The notes under the pieces are model-generated. The model saw only the letters and a program-made list of their open reading frames with translations. It was not told the origin of the DNA and searched no databases. Below, piece after piece: positions 36,619-49,475 of a DNA stretch of 64,000 bases. The stretch covers positions 285,001-349,000 of the forward strand of contig CAJHNH020007590.1 in assembly GCA_905116865.2 (NCBI GenBank). Direction: 5' to 3'. Positions within the stretch are counted from its first letter, which is position 1; every line of letters starts with the position of its first letter. Made by a program: the position numbers and the translations under genes. Source of the DNA: Candidula unifasciata (Eukaryota > Mollusca > Gastropoda > Stylommatophora > Geomitridae).

Positions 36619-39410
36619 AGGTAAGTTACAGACTAGACTCTTATATAAAACTAAGCAGAATCGACTTCTCTACATGGGAACAATATTGATCTAATTAAAA
36701 TTTTTAGTCACCAACATAATCACAAATGGGAAATTAGTTACTCAGTAAAACTTTAAAATTAGACTGACAGAATCCATTAGTACTGGCTGATCATGCCTGC
36801 TTTATTTGTCTAGTTTGGTTGAATATCAATTCAGTTTGTGGACCTGTATAGTATACTTCACACAAAAATAAGAGTGTTATAAAGTAACATTTCCTTCCTA
36901 GTCACTTCAGTGCAAAAATACTGTGTATATTTTTTAATAACCAACAGAAGTGTGATGTTACATTTGCATGTACTCCCCTTTTTTTGGGCGTTATAATTTA
37001 TCAACTTATAATTGCATGTGATGTATTTCCATTTATGTGACTTTGTAAATGTCCTCAGCATATGCCCCGGCTCTTTTATTCTCTTTCACATTGGCGTATC
37101 CTAGTGTGTACGACCAATATATTTTTTTCAGGCAGGGCTAGTGGATGGCATCAACCCATTTAAATCGGGGTTTGCCAGTTTGAATCTTTTTAAGCATGCT
37201 CATTAGGTCTGTCACTATCAGTGCGTTAGTTGCTTTCTGTTCCGCCAGCCATGCACCTGCTCCAGTGACAGCCGCTATGGCATATTAGAATTATGTGAAC
37301 TGAATACCTGACGTTTTTCTCTTAGTGTCTTACCATTCACCTGCACTGTGTATGTCCACCCAGACTGCACTTCTTGAATCACTGAGCCATCTGTGCAGAC
37401 GATGTCACCTGGTCGAGTGTGTGTGTGAATTATTACCTATATGGATAACACTTTCTCGTTGTGACTTGATTTTGCTCTAGGCATATTCTGTACAAGTTTT
37501 ATATGTCTGTTATAACTATTTATTTTAGTATAACCCACCCTGGTGTGATCTGTCCTGATGTAATCTATCAATCTGATATGTGTTCTGACTCTAGATCTAT
37601 ACCCAGAGATCATATATGCATTGAAAGGTAAAGGTGGACACAGGAAACTAGACACCTTTGCATTAAAGTGCATGGTGTTTGGGAATTGGGTAAGAAACAT
37701 TGGTGAGTCAAAATAAAAGCCATGTTGCTTCAGTAGCACAATTTGAATTTAAGATGTAACAAATGAGTATGGTTGTTTCTTTTTATTGTTATAGTCTAGA
37801 ACATAACTAGCCATGTGGCCCTAAATCTTCAGTCTTTGGGAGCCCCAGACTACACTTCAGAACTGGTAAATATAAAGGTTAATGGCAGTTTTATTAGTCT
37901 TCAACTTTGCCACACTATCTCTGAACTTCACCTTGTATCACTGTGTATGTTTTAATCATATTACACCTCATTTCACTTAAAACACATTTTTCTCTATACT
38001 ACTGACTGATTAGGTCAAATTGAGTTGAAAACTATATGCATTTATATTCCATTGCATTGTTGATAATCTAAATGTTAACTTTTATAACTGCATGTGTATT
38101 TTTCATTAAATTGTATTATTCTGTAATATTTTTTAGATTTTGTAATAAATTATTTTTTATACGTAATATCTATTTTTTCATATCACTAATTTTCATATCT
38201 GGGTAGATTTAAAATCATCTGCCACAGGAGTATGGATGCAAGCTAAAGTAGATTTCATGATTACTTGTATGAATTTGTGCTCTGAAATGTCTATATGTAG
38301 TTCTTAATTTACAGAATGTTGGTAAAATTGCTAATGTTAGAATTTAGTTCACAGATAAATTGTGATATCTGCACTTTTTGGTCAATACACACCCCTTTAC
38401 AGCATACAGAAGCCCCGTCACATGGATAGGACAGACATACTGACTGCACTGTGTTTCAGAGAGTTTGAGATAAATGAGTGAGTGATAGTGAACCACCTGA
38501 TGAAAAGGAGGACAGGCAAAGAAAACAAGCCAGTCCACTCTTACTGGGTACAGTGAGCATGGAGACACTGAGATAGCTGCTGCATAGGAGGATGGAGCGC
38601 ATCTGGGTCTGACTAGGATGCTGATACAGATAACAAATATGTCTTTTTAAGAACAAAGTTACATTAGCATGGCTTCTTTGATCCTTGTGGTTGTATGGCT
38701 TAGAGGTTAGTGAGAATGTTTCATAATCCTTGATATACCATGGTTCTGCTTCTGCACCCAGCAGTTAAGAAAAAAGTGTTTTTATGAAGCAAGGGTTGCA
38801 CCGTTGAATAGATTCTAACCTCACCATGTAATGTTCCTAAAAATAACTATGGATGCACAACATTCACAGCAGCCAGGCTCAGTTGTGAAGATGGAACAAT
38901 ATTTTTATTCTTTTCTACTAGCCAGATGGTGGGGGCATCTTGCAGGCAGTGTAGATGAAACCAAGACATTTAGAAAAAATTATATTCAAACTCATAATTG
39001 TTTAAATGTAATCATATTGCGAGCCTCACTGCATTTTTTAAGCATAAAATATCGTAATTGTGTTCAGTTTGGTTAATTGTAGCTTGTCTTTCTTGCTTTG
39101 TTTTATTAAGTACTTTTAGAGGCTTATTTGAGGTAACATTTTCAACATTCTACAGGAGAGCTATGTTTTCTTGCATGCAGTTCCATTTCATATCGTTACC
39201 TCATAGATTGTCTTGTCTTATACATGGATAAATAACAATGCTTAGGTGGTCGGTGAACATGAACAAAATATTTTATCAATTATTTGTTGTATTTTGTTGT
39301 AGCTTCCAGTTGCAATAATCTTAAAATGAATGATGAACAACAGTCAGTACTAGTATTATGATGTTTAGTGATGTATTTCCTCAGCCTTTCCAGAATTTCA
39401 CTCATGATGG
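36619..39410. other. Intergenic DNA, nothing firm
   Basis: No gene is supported. A possible tRNA-like SINE head lies near 37130-37200 (GTTTGCCAGTTTGAATC) and a degraded one near 38690-38770. The rest is AT-rich. Confidence 0.5.
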
Positions 39411-39415
39411 GTTTT

Positions 39416-39600
39416 AAAAAGTAACTATACACTTGCTGTTAGCAGGTTTAAAAAAAGGTAACTATACACTTGCTGTTTGCAGGTTTAAAAAAAGGTAACT
39501 ATACACTTGCTGTTTGCAGGTTTAAAAAAAAGTAACTATACACTTGCCGTTTGCAGGTTTAAAAAAGGTAACTATACACTTATTATCCGCAGTTTTAATA
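39416..39600 (+). repeat. 37-bp minisatellite, about five copies
   Basis: The unit includes GTAACTATACACTTGCTGTT and GCAGGTTTAAAAAA. The 37-bp spacing was counted at 39421, 39458, 39495 and 39532. Confidence 0.9.
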
Positions 39601-39950
39601 ATTATACACTACTGCAGTTTAAAAATCACACACATCATTAAAGACCTGTTATCCAAGGTTTGAAAGCTTTACACCTGCTAGCTACAGGTGTCAAAAGTAA
39701 CCGTGTGCTATGTGCACAAACTATTTACAGCAGAACTTTCAAAACTTTTCACGATGTTACATAAATATATATATATATATAAACAGTAATTGTTTTGGAC
39801 TGTTATCTAACAGAATTGTAGATTAAATAACTAAAACCAGCTCCATAACACATTGTCAGAACAATAGTGGGATTCTTGAAGCAATCAGAACCCAGAAGTC
39901 TATATAATAGGTATCGTTAGACTCTCATCTGAAATAACAGATAATATTGA

Positions 39951-40133
39951 AAGAAGTAGAATTGTACACAAAATTGGACAGCAGTAGAATTGTACACAAA
40001 ATTGGACAGCAGTAGAAATGTACACAAAATTGGACAGCAGTAGAATTGTACACACAATTTTACAGCAGTAGAATTGTACAGAAAATTGGACAGCAGTAGA
40101 ATTGTACAGAAAATTGGACAGCAGTAGAATATT
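39951..40133 (+). repeat. 28-bp minisatellite, about seven copies
   Basis: The unit is ATTGTACACAAAATTGGACA plus GCAGTAGA. The 28-bp spacing was counted at 39961 and 39989. It abuts a LINE fragment on the right. Confidence 0.9.
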
Positions 40134-40229
40134 AAAATAAAACTATAGACACACATTAAAATAACAATAAATGATGAAGAAATTAAACTTCAAATATCCA
40201 TGCTCTCTAGTAAACAGCAATATAATCTT

Positions 40230-40950
40230 GGACAGAAGGCAAAAGGAAGATGGCCATAGCAATACAAAGATAAAACAGCATAAAGGCCTGTGGTTAAGCA
40301 CTAGCAAGGAAATCAAGGTCAACAATTTGAGGGCTTGCATGTTCCCAGTAGCAACATTTGGATGTAAGTCGTGGACTTTCTCAGTCCTCAAGGAAGAAAA
40401 TGGGGACTTTTGAGGTGAAATGATATAGATAGATTCTCAGAATATGATAAACAAACAAAAAATACATACTGACATCCTGAAAGATCTGAACATCAAAGAA
40501 GTTTGGCTAATAAACAACATCTTGTTTTGGAAGCTGAAATATTTTGGCCATATCAAGCGCCACGGTGGAGTAGGAAAAAAATAATTGCAGAAGACATGGT
40601 ACCAGAAAGGAGAAACAGAAGCTGACCAGCATGAAGATGGCTACAGAATATAAGTGACTGCTTGGCATGAAAGTGCATGTAACAGCAAAGCCAACGAGGG
40701 ACCAAGTTTCTTTCGGGCAGACTGATGAGAGCGATGCTCTCCAAAGGACCTGCTACATCAGGGCTATTGAACTTGCGACCTGCGGGCTGTATCTTGCTGC
40801 GGGGGCCTCATTAGAGGCCATCATTGCCAGTTGTATTCTATTATTGATCTTCCTGTGCTGGGGCTCAGGCCTCTGACCCGTAACCATCCCCCTTGTCCCA
40901 ATTTTGTCCCCTGTGTTAAATAGCCCTATGCTACCTGATGATGTTGGACA
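40230..40950 (+). pseudogene. LINE ORF2 C-terminal remnant and 3' end, split by a MITE
   Basis: Plus-strand translation shows LWLSTSKEIKVNNLRACMFP, then VATFGCKSW, and later QVSFGQTDESDALQRTCY. It is the sister of the better copy on the minus strand at 55085-56990 (LWLSTSKEIKIRNRRACIFP). The LINE 3' end GGACCTGCTAC...TGATGATG is interrupted at 40759-40928 by a small transposon. Confidence 0.75.
40759..40928. mobile_element. hAT-type MITE (170 bp) with 8-bp target duplication
   Basis: The ends CAGGGCTATTGAAC and, reverse-complemented, TAGGGCTATTTAAC are terminal inverted repeats of the hAT CAGGG class. They are flanked by TGCTACAT (40751-40758) and TGCTACCT (40929-40936), a 7/8 match. The element interrupts a LINE 3' end whose uninterrupted form is seen at about 55095 on the minus strand. 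Confidence 0.82.
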
Positions 40951-41039
40951 CATTTATTCAAAACGATTGAATTTTCTTACTGTAAAAATTTTTTTTTTAT
41001 TATTATAACAATTATTTTGTGTTTGAAAGCAAAACTTTT

Positions 41040-41470
41040 GTATTAAACCAAATTTATTTTCCCCTGTGCAGATTCTAAGCGCCATTCTAAGAGAGAAGAA
41101 AAATTAGATGCCACCACTTAAGAGGCTTCAGTAGAAGATGACAGTTTGCTGTAATTAGATGAAGAAATGATAATTAAATGCATTAAAAAAAAAAAAAACT
41201 ATTGCCTAAGAAAAGTGGTTAAAAAAAATGGGATGAAATGAAAAAAGGTGAAGAAATAAATATCTTAACAACCGCTGGTATCAGCTGTATTGGACATGTC
41301 TAGTAAAGAAACCAGCAGAGAATTGCAAAGTAGGCATTGGAATGGGAAAAGGAATTAAGGAGGCGAGGATGCCCTAAAGAAACCCTAAAATGAACATTAA
41401 TGAGAGAGGCCAAAGCTGCTGGACTGGATTCTATCTATGATACTGAACTAATTGCACAGTATAGTATGTA
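41040..41470 (+). pseudogene. LINE ORF2 C-terminal fragment
   Basis: The broken plus-strand frames read RWYQLYWTC (a degraded RWxWIGH), then ALEWEKELRRRGCPKETLK, then TLMREAKAAGLDS. This matches the 'RRGRPKETWRRTV..EAKxAG' tail of another LINE lineage. Confidence 0.6.
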
Positions 41471-41723
41471 ATAGATGAATAAACTGCAAGCCCTATGTGA
41501 CATAATGGCACAACAGAACAATGAGTGAATGAATGTAATCAGATGTGTTTACTGGGTGATGCAGATATCACAGTCTAGCTGTAAACCACAGCCTTCAAAC
41601 TGCCCTTTAAGGACAAACAAAGAAGAAGCATTTGATGTACTTATTTAATTTACAAGCATGCTGGTAAGATAACATGGTTGTATATACAGTCTGCTTATTA
41701 CATCTACTTCATGCAAGAAAACT

Positions 41724-42225
41724 GTTGTTGAAGAAAGCCTTGCTTGGCTTCAGTAGGACTATCTTGTTGTTTGAAGGAAGTCTTGCTTGGCTTCAGTAGA
41801 CTATCTTCTTTTTTGAAGAAACCCTTGCTTGGCTTCAGTAGACTATTATGTTGTTTGACATAAGTCCTGCTTGGCTTCAGTAGACTGTCTTGTTGTTTAA
41901 AGAAAGCCTTGCTTGTCTTCAGTAAACTATCTTGTTGTTTAAAGAAAGCCTTGCTTAGCTTCAGTAAACTATCTTGTTGTTTAAAGAAAGCCTTGCTTAG
42001 CTTCAGTAGACTGTCTTGTTGTTTAAAGAAAACCTTACTTGGCTTCAGTAGACTATCTTGTTGTTTAAAGAAAGCCTTGCTTGTCTTCAGTAGACTATCT
42101 TTTTGTTTAAAGAAAGCCTTACTTGGCTTAAGTAGACTATCTTGATTGAAGAAAGCCTTGCTTGGCTTCAGTAGACTATCTTATTTGAAGAAAGCCTTAC
42201 TTGGCTTGAGTAGACTGTCTTGTTG
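41724..42225 (+). repeat. 42-bp minisatellite, about twelve copies
   Basis: The unit includes GTAGACTATCTTGTTGTTTA and AAGAAAGCCTTGCTTGGCTTC. The 42-bp spacing was counted at 41901 and 41943. As it is a multiple of three, an open frame (SKLSCCLKKALL repeats) runs through it, which I do not regard as a gene. Confidence 0.92.
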
Positions 42226-42317
42226 ATTAGTGTAGTCTATGTCAATTGCTTAGGTGATTCTTATGGGAACATGACGTATATGTTTTGGTATAAGTGTATC
42301 CATTAGTATAGAGGAGC

Positions 42318-42413
42318 AACTTGATGATAGTTGGGCTGTCATGCAAGAGATGTGGGTTCAGCCCTCAGTAAGGAAGGCCACTTTTTTCAGCCCCCCCCCC
42401 CCCCCCCCCCCCC
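42318..42413 (+). mobile_element. Possible tRNA-like SINE ending in poly-C
   Basis: A GAGATGTGGGTTCAGCCCTC segment resembles a B box, with a GATGATAGTTGGGCTG A-box-like stretch before it. A 23-nt C-run follows at 42391-42413. The evidence is weak. Confidence 0.35.
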
Positions 42414-42521
42414 TTGTTTTCCCCTTCAAAATTTCAGTTCCATGCCCACATCTATCTTGTCATACATCAGTTCACCACCTAGTGGTTGATGCTCCTACAT
42501 GATGTTCCAAGCAATGCTTGC

Positions 42522-42772
42522 GGTTCTTAATTTATAACGTACCCCAAACACAAAATTCCCGTGGGAAATCCACAGCTGACCTGACAGTCCATTATTTCAA
42601 AGGGTGCAAGTGTGCTGTTGGGTGGTGTTTTGTTTGAGTGTTCATCTAGTGTCTTCTAACCCTAACCCTAAACTTGGCTGTAGAGAAATCGTGAGAAACT
42701 ACAACCTGAACACCCTAGAATTTATTGGGAATGTCTCCTGTGACGTCAGGGGTATGTTATAAATTAAGTACC
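42522..42772. mobile_element. MITE (251 bp) with terminal inverted repeats and perfect 8-bp TSD
   Basis: The left end GGTTCTTAATTTATAAC and the right end, reverse-complemented, GGTACTTAATTTATAAC begin inverted repeats of about 24 bp that both continue to a TACCCC. The element is flanked on both sides by ATGCTTGC (42514-42521 and 42773-42780). It has no coding capacity. The 8-bp duplication suggests a hAT-like mobiliser, but the TIR is not of the CAGGG type. Confidence 0.85.
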
Positions 42773-42780
42773 ATGCTTGC

Positions 42781-45225
42781 TACTCTAAACTAAACTGGAA
42801 AGAAGCACACATTTTTTATGAAAATAGGTCTGAAATTACTAGATACTATCTGAACTCTGCCTTCATCGGTTACAGTTGAAAGGCAGCAGACTTGTAAAGT
42901 TTGGCGTTATTTGATACATCTGTGTATTTTGTAAAAGCAGATCAGTCTTGTTTCAGTAGAAGTAATTTTGTTACAGTATATATGTATATCTAATCGAAGG
43001 TTCTGTCATGCATGGTTGCATATTGTCTGATCCCAGAAGTGCATTTATATGTGTCAATCATAATGTTAACTTTTGCAACCATAGAACAGGAAACTAAGGA
43101 TAAATACCAGTGTGTTCATTGATACATTACATGTGTTCAAGGCTTTTGGGTGGCTTTGTGTAAAGTATTAGTCTTTGACTCCCAAGCAAAGTAACTTTGA
43201 AATTATAAATTTTTTTATTAACATGTCTGGTTAAACATACAGCTAATATGGACAGCATAATATATATTAATATCCACACATGGTGGTTAAACAAAACCTC
43301 AGCTACATAAACATGTGTGTCACATTATTATTTACACATGTAAGGTTAAGCAAGCAGGTTATATACAGTAACACACACACATGTTCATATTTACAAAAGT
43401 AAAGTTCAGTAAACACCTCACATGTGTGTTCTGTTTCTGAATAAGGCTTGGAGTTTTTTAAATTTTGTTTTTGGTCTGATCATCATCATCGGCAGCAGCT
43501 TCATATCCACACACATATGTTTAACAGAACTACATATAGAGTGATATGCTTATATGTGCGTATGTTATATCAGTATCCAGTTTACTCATGAACTTTTGTG
43601 CTCATTCAATAACAGTATTCAGATTTTAACGTAACGTTTCTGTAAAAGTACTAGGGTGAGTACACATACAGGAGCAAAAGGTTGAGTATTTCACTGTTCA
43701 CAACCCCCCCAAAAAATAAGCATTTACAGTAAATTGTTCACATATAATTACGTACACCTAATATGCTATGTGTCTGCAATGTTGGAAATGCTTTATGTAG
43801 TACTTATACAGACCTTGTGTGCATACACATAGATTCTAGACACACGCATGCACACAGACATACAATCCTTACGTATATTGCATCGCCTTATTATGGTTTT
43901 TCCAAATCAGCATATTAATTGAATGTATCTGTGAGAATGTATGTTAATGCGGACACTATATTATGCGGGGGTGGCATGGTGACCTGTCAACCTGACAGTC
44001 TTGTGTTTGAAACCCCCCTCAATGTGGTCTTTTCACAACTTGACCTGGGCTCAGAGATTGACATAGCCAAATACAGAGACTAGGAAAAGCTTTAGGAAAT
44101 AAAAGCAACCAGTGCAGTAATGACCACATCATACATTGACTTTCATTTGTACTTAAACAATGGTGGGGGCTATGGCACTATTTGGCCAAATGCCTAACTG
44201 CATTTTTAAAAAATCTTTTAAATTATGTCATTTTGCATGTTTAAGTACACTGCATATTTTATTTCCTATAAAAATGCCAGCATTCAAAGTGCACCAGCCT
44301 AGCAACATGATGTGCCTTGTATGTACATGCAGAGTCTGCCATCAGCTCTTGTATATTTAATATTAACAGTACTGATGTGATTTTTCCCGGCATAAGAAAT
44401 TATTGTGGCGTTGAATGATGCTAGATTTGGTATTGTTTTTCCTAAGACTCAAACAGTTTATTGCCTGGGGTGTTTCTCTGTATGTCAGCAGGTGCTGTTT
44501 TATTCAACACTGAATGAAAACAAGCAAAACAGTGTAAAACGCTGGTGCACAGTTAAGAAGAAAAAAAAAATAGTTTGCAGTGTAAAAGAAAACACTAGTG
44601 TGCATTGAAAAAGTAAACAATAGATCACAATATAAAAATAAACACGGGCATTCAACATAGAAATAAAAGTAAAAAGTGCAAACTGGTCAACATTAAAACA
44701 AGAAAACACTGGTACCAAATATAAAGAAGTAAACACTAGTGCACAACATAATAGTAACACACACACACACACACAAAAGTACAAGCTGGTGTACAACATA
44801 TGGAGTAAACACTGTGCACAATACAGCAGATATCTTTATTCAACAGAAACCTCAGTTTAAAGGTTATTTTCATTGAAGGTAACATTGACAAATGTGAGGC
44901 AGAACCTGAGACAAGTATCAGCAGATTTATTCTTTAGCAGTCAGTCTTGTAAACATGATTGAATGTAAATTATTTTCTCATAAAAATGAATCATTCAAAT
45001 ATGTTGTGTAAGTATATCTTTTTATATGTTTGCTTTTCTTTTCTCAAAACATGCATATTTTTATATTTCTGTGCTTGAATTTGCTAACATCACCTTTTTG
45101 CTGATGAAACAAAAATATTGATATCTTGATATTTAACTTATTTATTTATATCAAGTAGTTGTGTGACTCATAGCGAAGTTTACTTTTATTGTTTCCCGTT
45201 TCTAACTTCAATAAAATCTTGCACA
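42781..45225. other. Intergenic DNA
   Basis: No gene is supported. It is AT-rich with many ACACAC patches, one possible SINE (43968-44110), and loosely repeated 'AAACACTRGTGCACAAYATA' segments between 44550 and 44830 that look like a degraded tandem array. Confidence 0.5.
43968..44110 (+). mobile_element. Possible tRNA-like SINE
   Basis: GGTGGCATGGTGACCTGTC (A-box-like) is followed by GTGTTTGAAACCCCC (B-box-like) at about 44008. The body does not match the common SINE. Confidence 0.4.
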
Positions 45226-46275
45226 GTTTCTGAACTGCTTTAATGTGAGCTTTATGTTCTGTTAAATATTTGACTGGTACGTGTGGTTATTTATATCAGA
45301 TGCTTTAGTGTGGGCTTTATGTTATGTTGAGTATTTGACTGGTACATGTGGTTATTTATATCAGATGCTTTAGTGTGGGCTTTATGTTCTGTTGAATATT
45401 TGACCGGTACGTGTGGTTATTTGTATCTGATGCTTTAGTGTGGGCTTTATGTTCTGTTGAATATTTGACCGGTACGTGTGGTTATTTGTATCTGATGCTT
45501 TAGTGTGGGCTTTATGTTCTGTTGAGTATTTGACCGGTACGTGTGGTTATTTGTATCTGATGCTTTAGTGTGGGCTTTATGTTCTGTTGAATATTTGACT
45601 GATGCGTATGGTTATTTGTATCTCATGCTTTAGTGTGGGCTTTATGTTATGTTGAGTATTTGACTGGTACATGTGGTTATTTATATCAGATGCTTTAGTG
45701 TGGGCTTTATGTTCTGTTGAATATTTGACTGGTACGTGTGGTTATTTGTATCTGATGCTTTAGTGTGGGCTTTATGTTCTGTTGAATATTTGACTGGTAC
45801 GTGTGGTTATTTGTATCAGATGCTTTAGTGTGGCCTTTATGTTCTGTTGAATATTTGACTGGTATGTGTGGTTGTGTGTATCAGATGCTTTAGTGTGGCC
45901 TTTATGTTCTGTTGAATATTTGACTGGTATGTGTGGTTGTGTGTATCAGATGCTTTAGTGTGGGCTTTATGTACTGTTGAATATTTGACCGGTACATGTT
46001 GTTATTTGTATCTGATGCTTTAGTGTGGGCTTTATGTTCTGTTGAATATTTGACTGGTACATGAGGTTATTTGTATCTGATGCTTTAGTGTGGGCTTTAT
46101 GTTCTGTTGAATATTTGACCGGTACGTGTGGTTATTTGTATCTGATGCTTTAGTGTGGGCTTTATGTTCTGTTGAATATTTGACCGGTACGTGTGGTTAT
46201 TTGTATCTGATGCTTTAGTGTGGGCTTTATGTTCTGTTGAATATTTGACCGGTAAGTGTGGTTATTTGTATCAGA
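45226..46275 (+). repeat. 65-bp tandem array, about sixteen copies
   Basis: The unit starts TGCTTTAGTGTGGGCTTTAT and ends TGTGGTTATTTGTATCTGA. The 65-bp spacing was counted at 45301, 45366 and 45431. Variation clusters at a few sites (GACCGG/GACTGG, ACGTG/ACATG). Its right end almost touches the 38-bp array. Confidence 0.95.
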
Positions 46276-46309
46276 AAAATAGTCCATCAGAAGTCCACCA
46301 TCTTTAGGC

Positions 46310-47270
46310 AAGTTTTACAAAGAGGAAACACTGGAATATGTCATAACAGGACAGTCAAAGGGAAAGAGAGGGAGTACGTCATAACAGGACAGTCAAAGGG
46401 GAAGAGGGAGTACGTCATAACAGGACAGTCAAGGGGGAAGAGAGGGAGTACGTCATAACAGGACAGTCAAAGGGGAAGAGAGAGAGTACGTCATAACACA
46501 CAATCGAAGGGGAAGAAAGGGAGTACGTTATAACAGTATACTTGAAGGGGATAAGAGGCAGTCCGTCATAACAGGACAGTCAGAGAGGAAGTATGTCATG
46601 ACAGGACAGTCAAAGGGGAAGAGAGGGAGTACGTCATAACAGGACAGTCAAAGGGGAAGAAAGAGAGTACGTCATAACAGGACAGTCAAAGGGGAAGAAA
46701 GGGAGTACATCATAACAGGGCGGTCAAAGGGGAAGAAAGGGAGTACATCATAACACAAGAAAGGGAGTACGTCATAACAGGACAGTCAGAGGGAAAGAGA
46801 GGGAATACGTCGTAACACACAGTTGAAGGGGAAGAGAGGCAGTACGTCATAACAGGACAGTCAGAGAGGAAGAGGGAGTACATCATGACAGGACAGTCAA
46901 AGGGGAAGAGAGGGAGTACATCATAAAACGACAGTAAAAGGGGAAGAGAGAGAGTACGTCATAACAGGACAGTCAAAGGGGAAGCAAGGGAGTACATCAT
47001 AACAGGACGGTCGAAGGGGAAGAAAGGTAGTACGTCATAACAGGATGGTCAAACGGGAAGAAAGGGAGTAGGTCATAACAGGACAGTCGAAGTGGAAGAG
47101 AGGCAGTACGTCATAACAGGAAAGTCAAAGGGGAAGAGAGGCAGTACGTCACAACAGGACAGTCAAAGGGGAAGAGAAGCAATACGTCATAACAGGACTG
47201 TCAAAGGGGAAGAGGGGCAGTACGTCATAACAGGACAGTCAAAGAGGAAGAATGAACAAACTTTAGTTTT
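46310..47270 (+). repeat. 38-bp tandem array, about 25 copies
   Basis: The unit is CATAACAGGACAGTCAAAGG plus GGAAGAGAGGGAGTACGT, with more point and length variation than the neighbouring 65-bp array. Short open frames inside it are repeat artefacts. Confidence 0.92.
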
Positions 47271-49334
47271 TAAAGTGACACAAGTTGAGTTCGCTGTCTG
47301 ACATCAGACCATTGAAAGAATTTATCTTTCACAATATAATTGTTCTTTAATGAACAATGTAGCTTCGGCTTATATACCAAGGTGCGTAATACATAATATG
47401 AATATTAACTAGGCACAAAAGAGAGGACGTTGTACAGTCTGGCACCATGAATTGGAAGACAATCTCTAACTGAAATGAATGACTAACTGAGACAGAAGAC
47501 TGGGATTTAAACATGATTGCCAATGCCACATGATAATGATAGAAGAGGAAGGAGTTAAAAAACTAAGAAGAAAAGTAGTAGTTCACAAATAAATACAAAC
47601 ATTAAATGTACCCACAGACATATAAATATAGTTTTAGACAAAGAAAAAGGCTTAAAATATCCTAGAGTCAAATTATTAATCTAAATGTGTTTGTGTGTGT
47701 GCGTGCGTGCGTGCGAGCGAACGGGAGAGAGGGAGAGAGAGAGAGATAGAAATATCCGGCATCATTATCAGGTAACCACGGGAGCAACGTGGCTAGCATC
47801 ATTATTAAAAAATGTTTTAAATTTATATGAGCTCACATCTCAAAGCAAATGGGGCTTGCACCGTATACCTGACATACACCAGAAAATATGTTCAGCACAC
47901 GTAAAACCATCTTAGCAATATTTAATCTGCCTAGCAAATGTCAAACAATCCTTACAACATGCACCAGACACTCTGTCTGGTGCACGTCAAACAACTTCCG
48001 AACATACATCATTCAATTTGTCCAGCAAACTTGTTAAAACATCTTCACAACATACAGAAGGCAATCAGACGGCAAAATATCTTCCCAAAATAACATCATC
48101 AATCTGCATCTAGGGCTTCGAAAAATCGTTGCCACACACATAAGCAATCTATCTGTCCAGCAGATGTGAACAAATATTCCCAACATACATCAAACAAATA
48201 TTCCCAACACACATCAAACAATTTGCCAAGGAATCTCCCCAACATTCATCGAACAATCTGCCCAGCAGAAATTAAGCAAAATCCTCTCAATATAAACCTT
48301 AGAATCGTCCCAGTCCAAACCAGATAGCAGTTCTAAAAATCCTGCAAATACGAGTTAATATGTGGTTACTAAAACTATGATTCACTAAAAGTGTCAGAAC
48401 ACTTATGTATTTATTGATGGACATATCTGTAACATTACGATGACTACCCAAGTTCGAAATTCTAAGTCAAAGAAGTGGCACCACAATTCTGGTTCCTGCA
48501 AGAACTATTATTGATTAATATGTACACGAAGTAGTCACTGGCTTTATTTACTCGCATCCACTAGTTTACATTTTTATGTCGAAATCTAACAGAGAAACGG
48601 CACATATTTACACATTTGTCTTTCGATAATGTTTTACGATTACCTGAAACTCACGGTGCGCAACGAAACATAATTTTGTTGCCACAAATGTTACGTACAT
48701 TCATTTAACAATTAAGTGATATCATTCAATAGTACCGGTCAATATACGATGAAGTGTATCAAAGGGAAACACGATAACGAAATTACTGAGTAAATAGTTC
48801 TGCGAGACTCAATCTATTTGTCCCACTAAAAAGAAAAAAAATGAATATAATGTAAGTTGTTAAATTTTGCAGATCTGCAAAGATACAAACTAATTAAGGT
48901 TTTTCCCCCATTGAATCGTCTGCATGCAGTAGACGTATTATGTATTTGAAAGTATACCTCCCTGTAGCATGATAAATACATTGACAGATATTAATGAACA
49001 CTAACAGAAATAGAGGAACAATACAAAGATTTGGGGAGACAGGAGATTACGTAGACATTTAAAACTCCACAAACAGTACAGGATTTCCAACCGTTCGCCT
49101 CCAAATGACAACCTGGTAGTTAGTCGAGATTCCAGCATCATCGTTGATGGTTCATCTTATAACCGCTCCGCTGTGATTCTGAAAGAGAGTGTTATCCTAA
49201 TTAGCCAGGTTGAGCCACAACCTTAGCTCATACTTACAGAACATCAGCGTAATTTGTGTTTAGCCATTTAAGTAGCTAGATTTAAGACATTTACAGTAGC
49301 CAAGCATATGACAAATTTTGATTGTTTGTTGTTT

Positions 49335-49475
49335 GTTTGGCCCTGTTCAAGAACTTGAATTTAGTATGTACTTTTTTGACAGATCTGGGTTACTTGTGTG
49401 CAGACTGTTAGTATATTGCATATCAGGCAGATGCACCCCGACTTCGAAGCAAACGTAGGATGACTGTAGCCAGTC
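49335..49475 (+). repeat. Dispersed repeat R1, plus copy
   Basis: GACAGATCTGGGTTACTTGT, then CAGGCAGATGCACCCCGACT and CGAAGCAAAC, match the R1 block at 29090-29170. Confidence 0.6.

Noticed and set aside
41909..42145. A 78-codon frame with KLSCCLKKALL repeats
   Set aside because: The 42-bp unit is a multiple of three, so openness is automatic; it has no start context or flanking coding sequence.
42656..42672. CTAACCCTAACCCTAAAC as an interstitial telomere
   Set aside because: There are only about two and a half units, and they lie within a defined MITE (42522-42772), so it is not a telomeric remnant.
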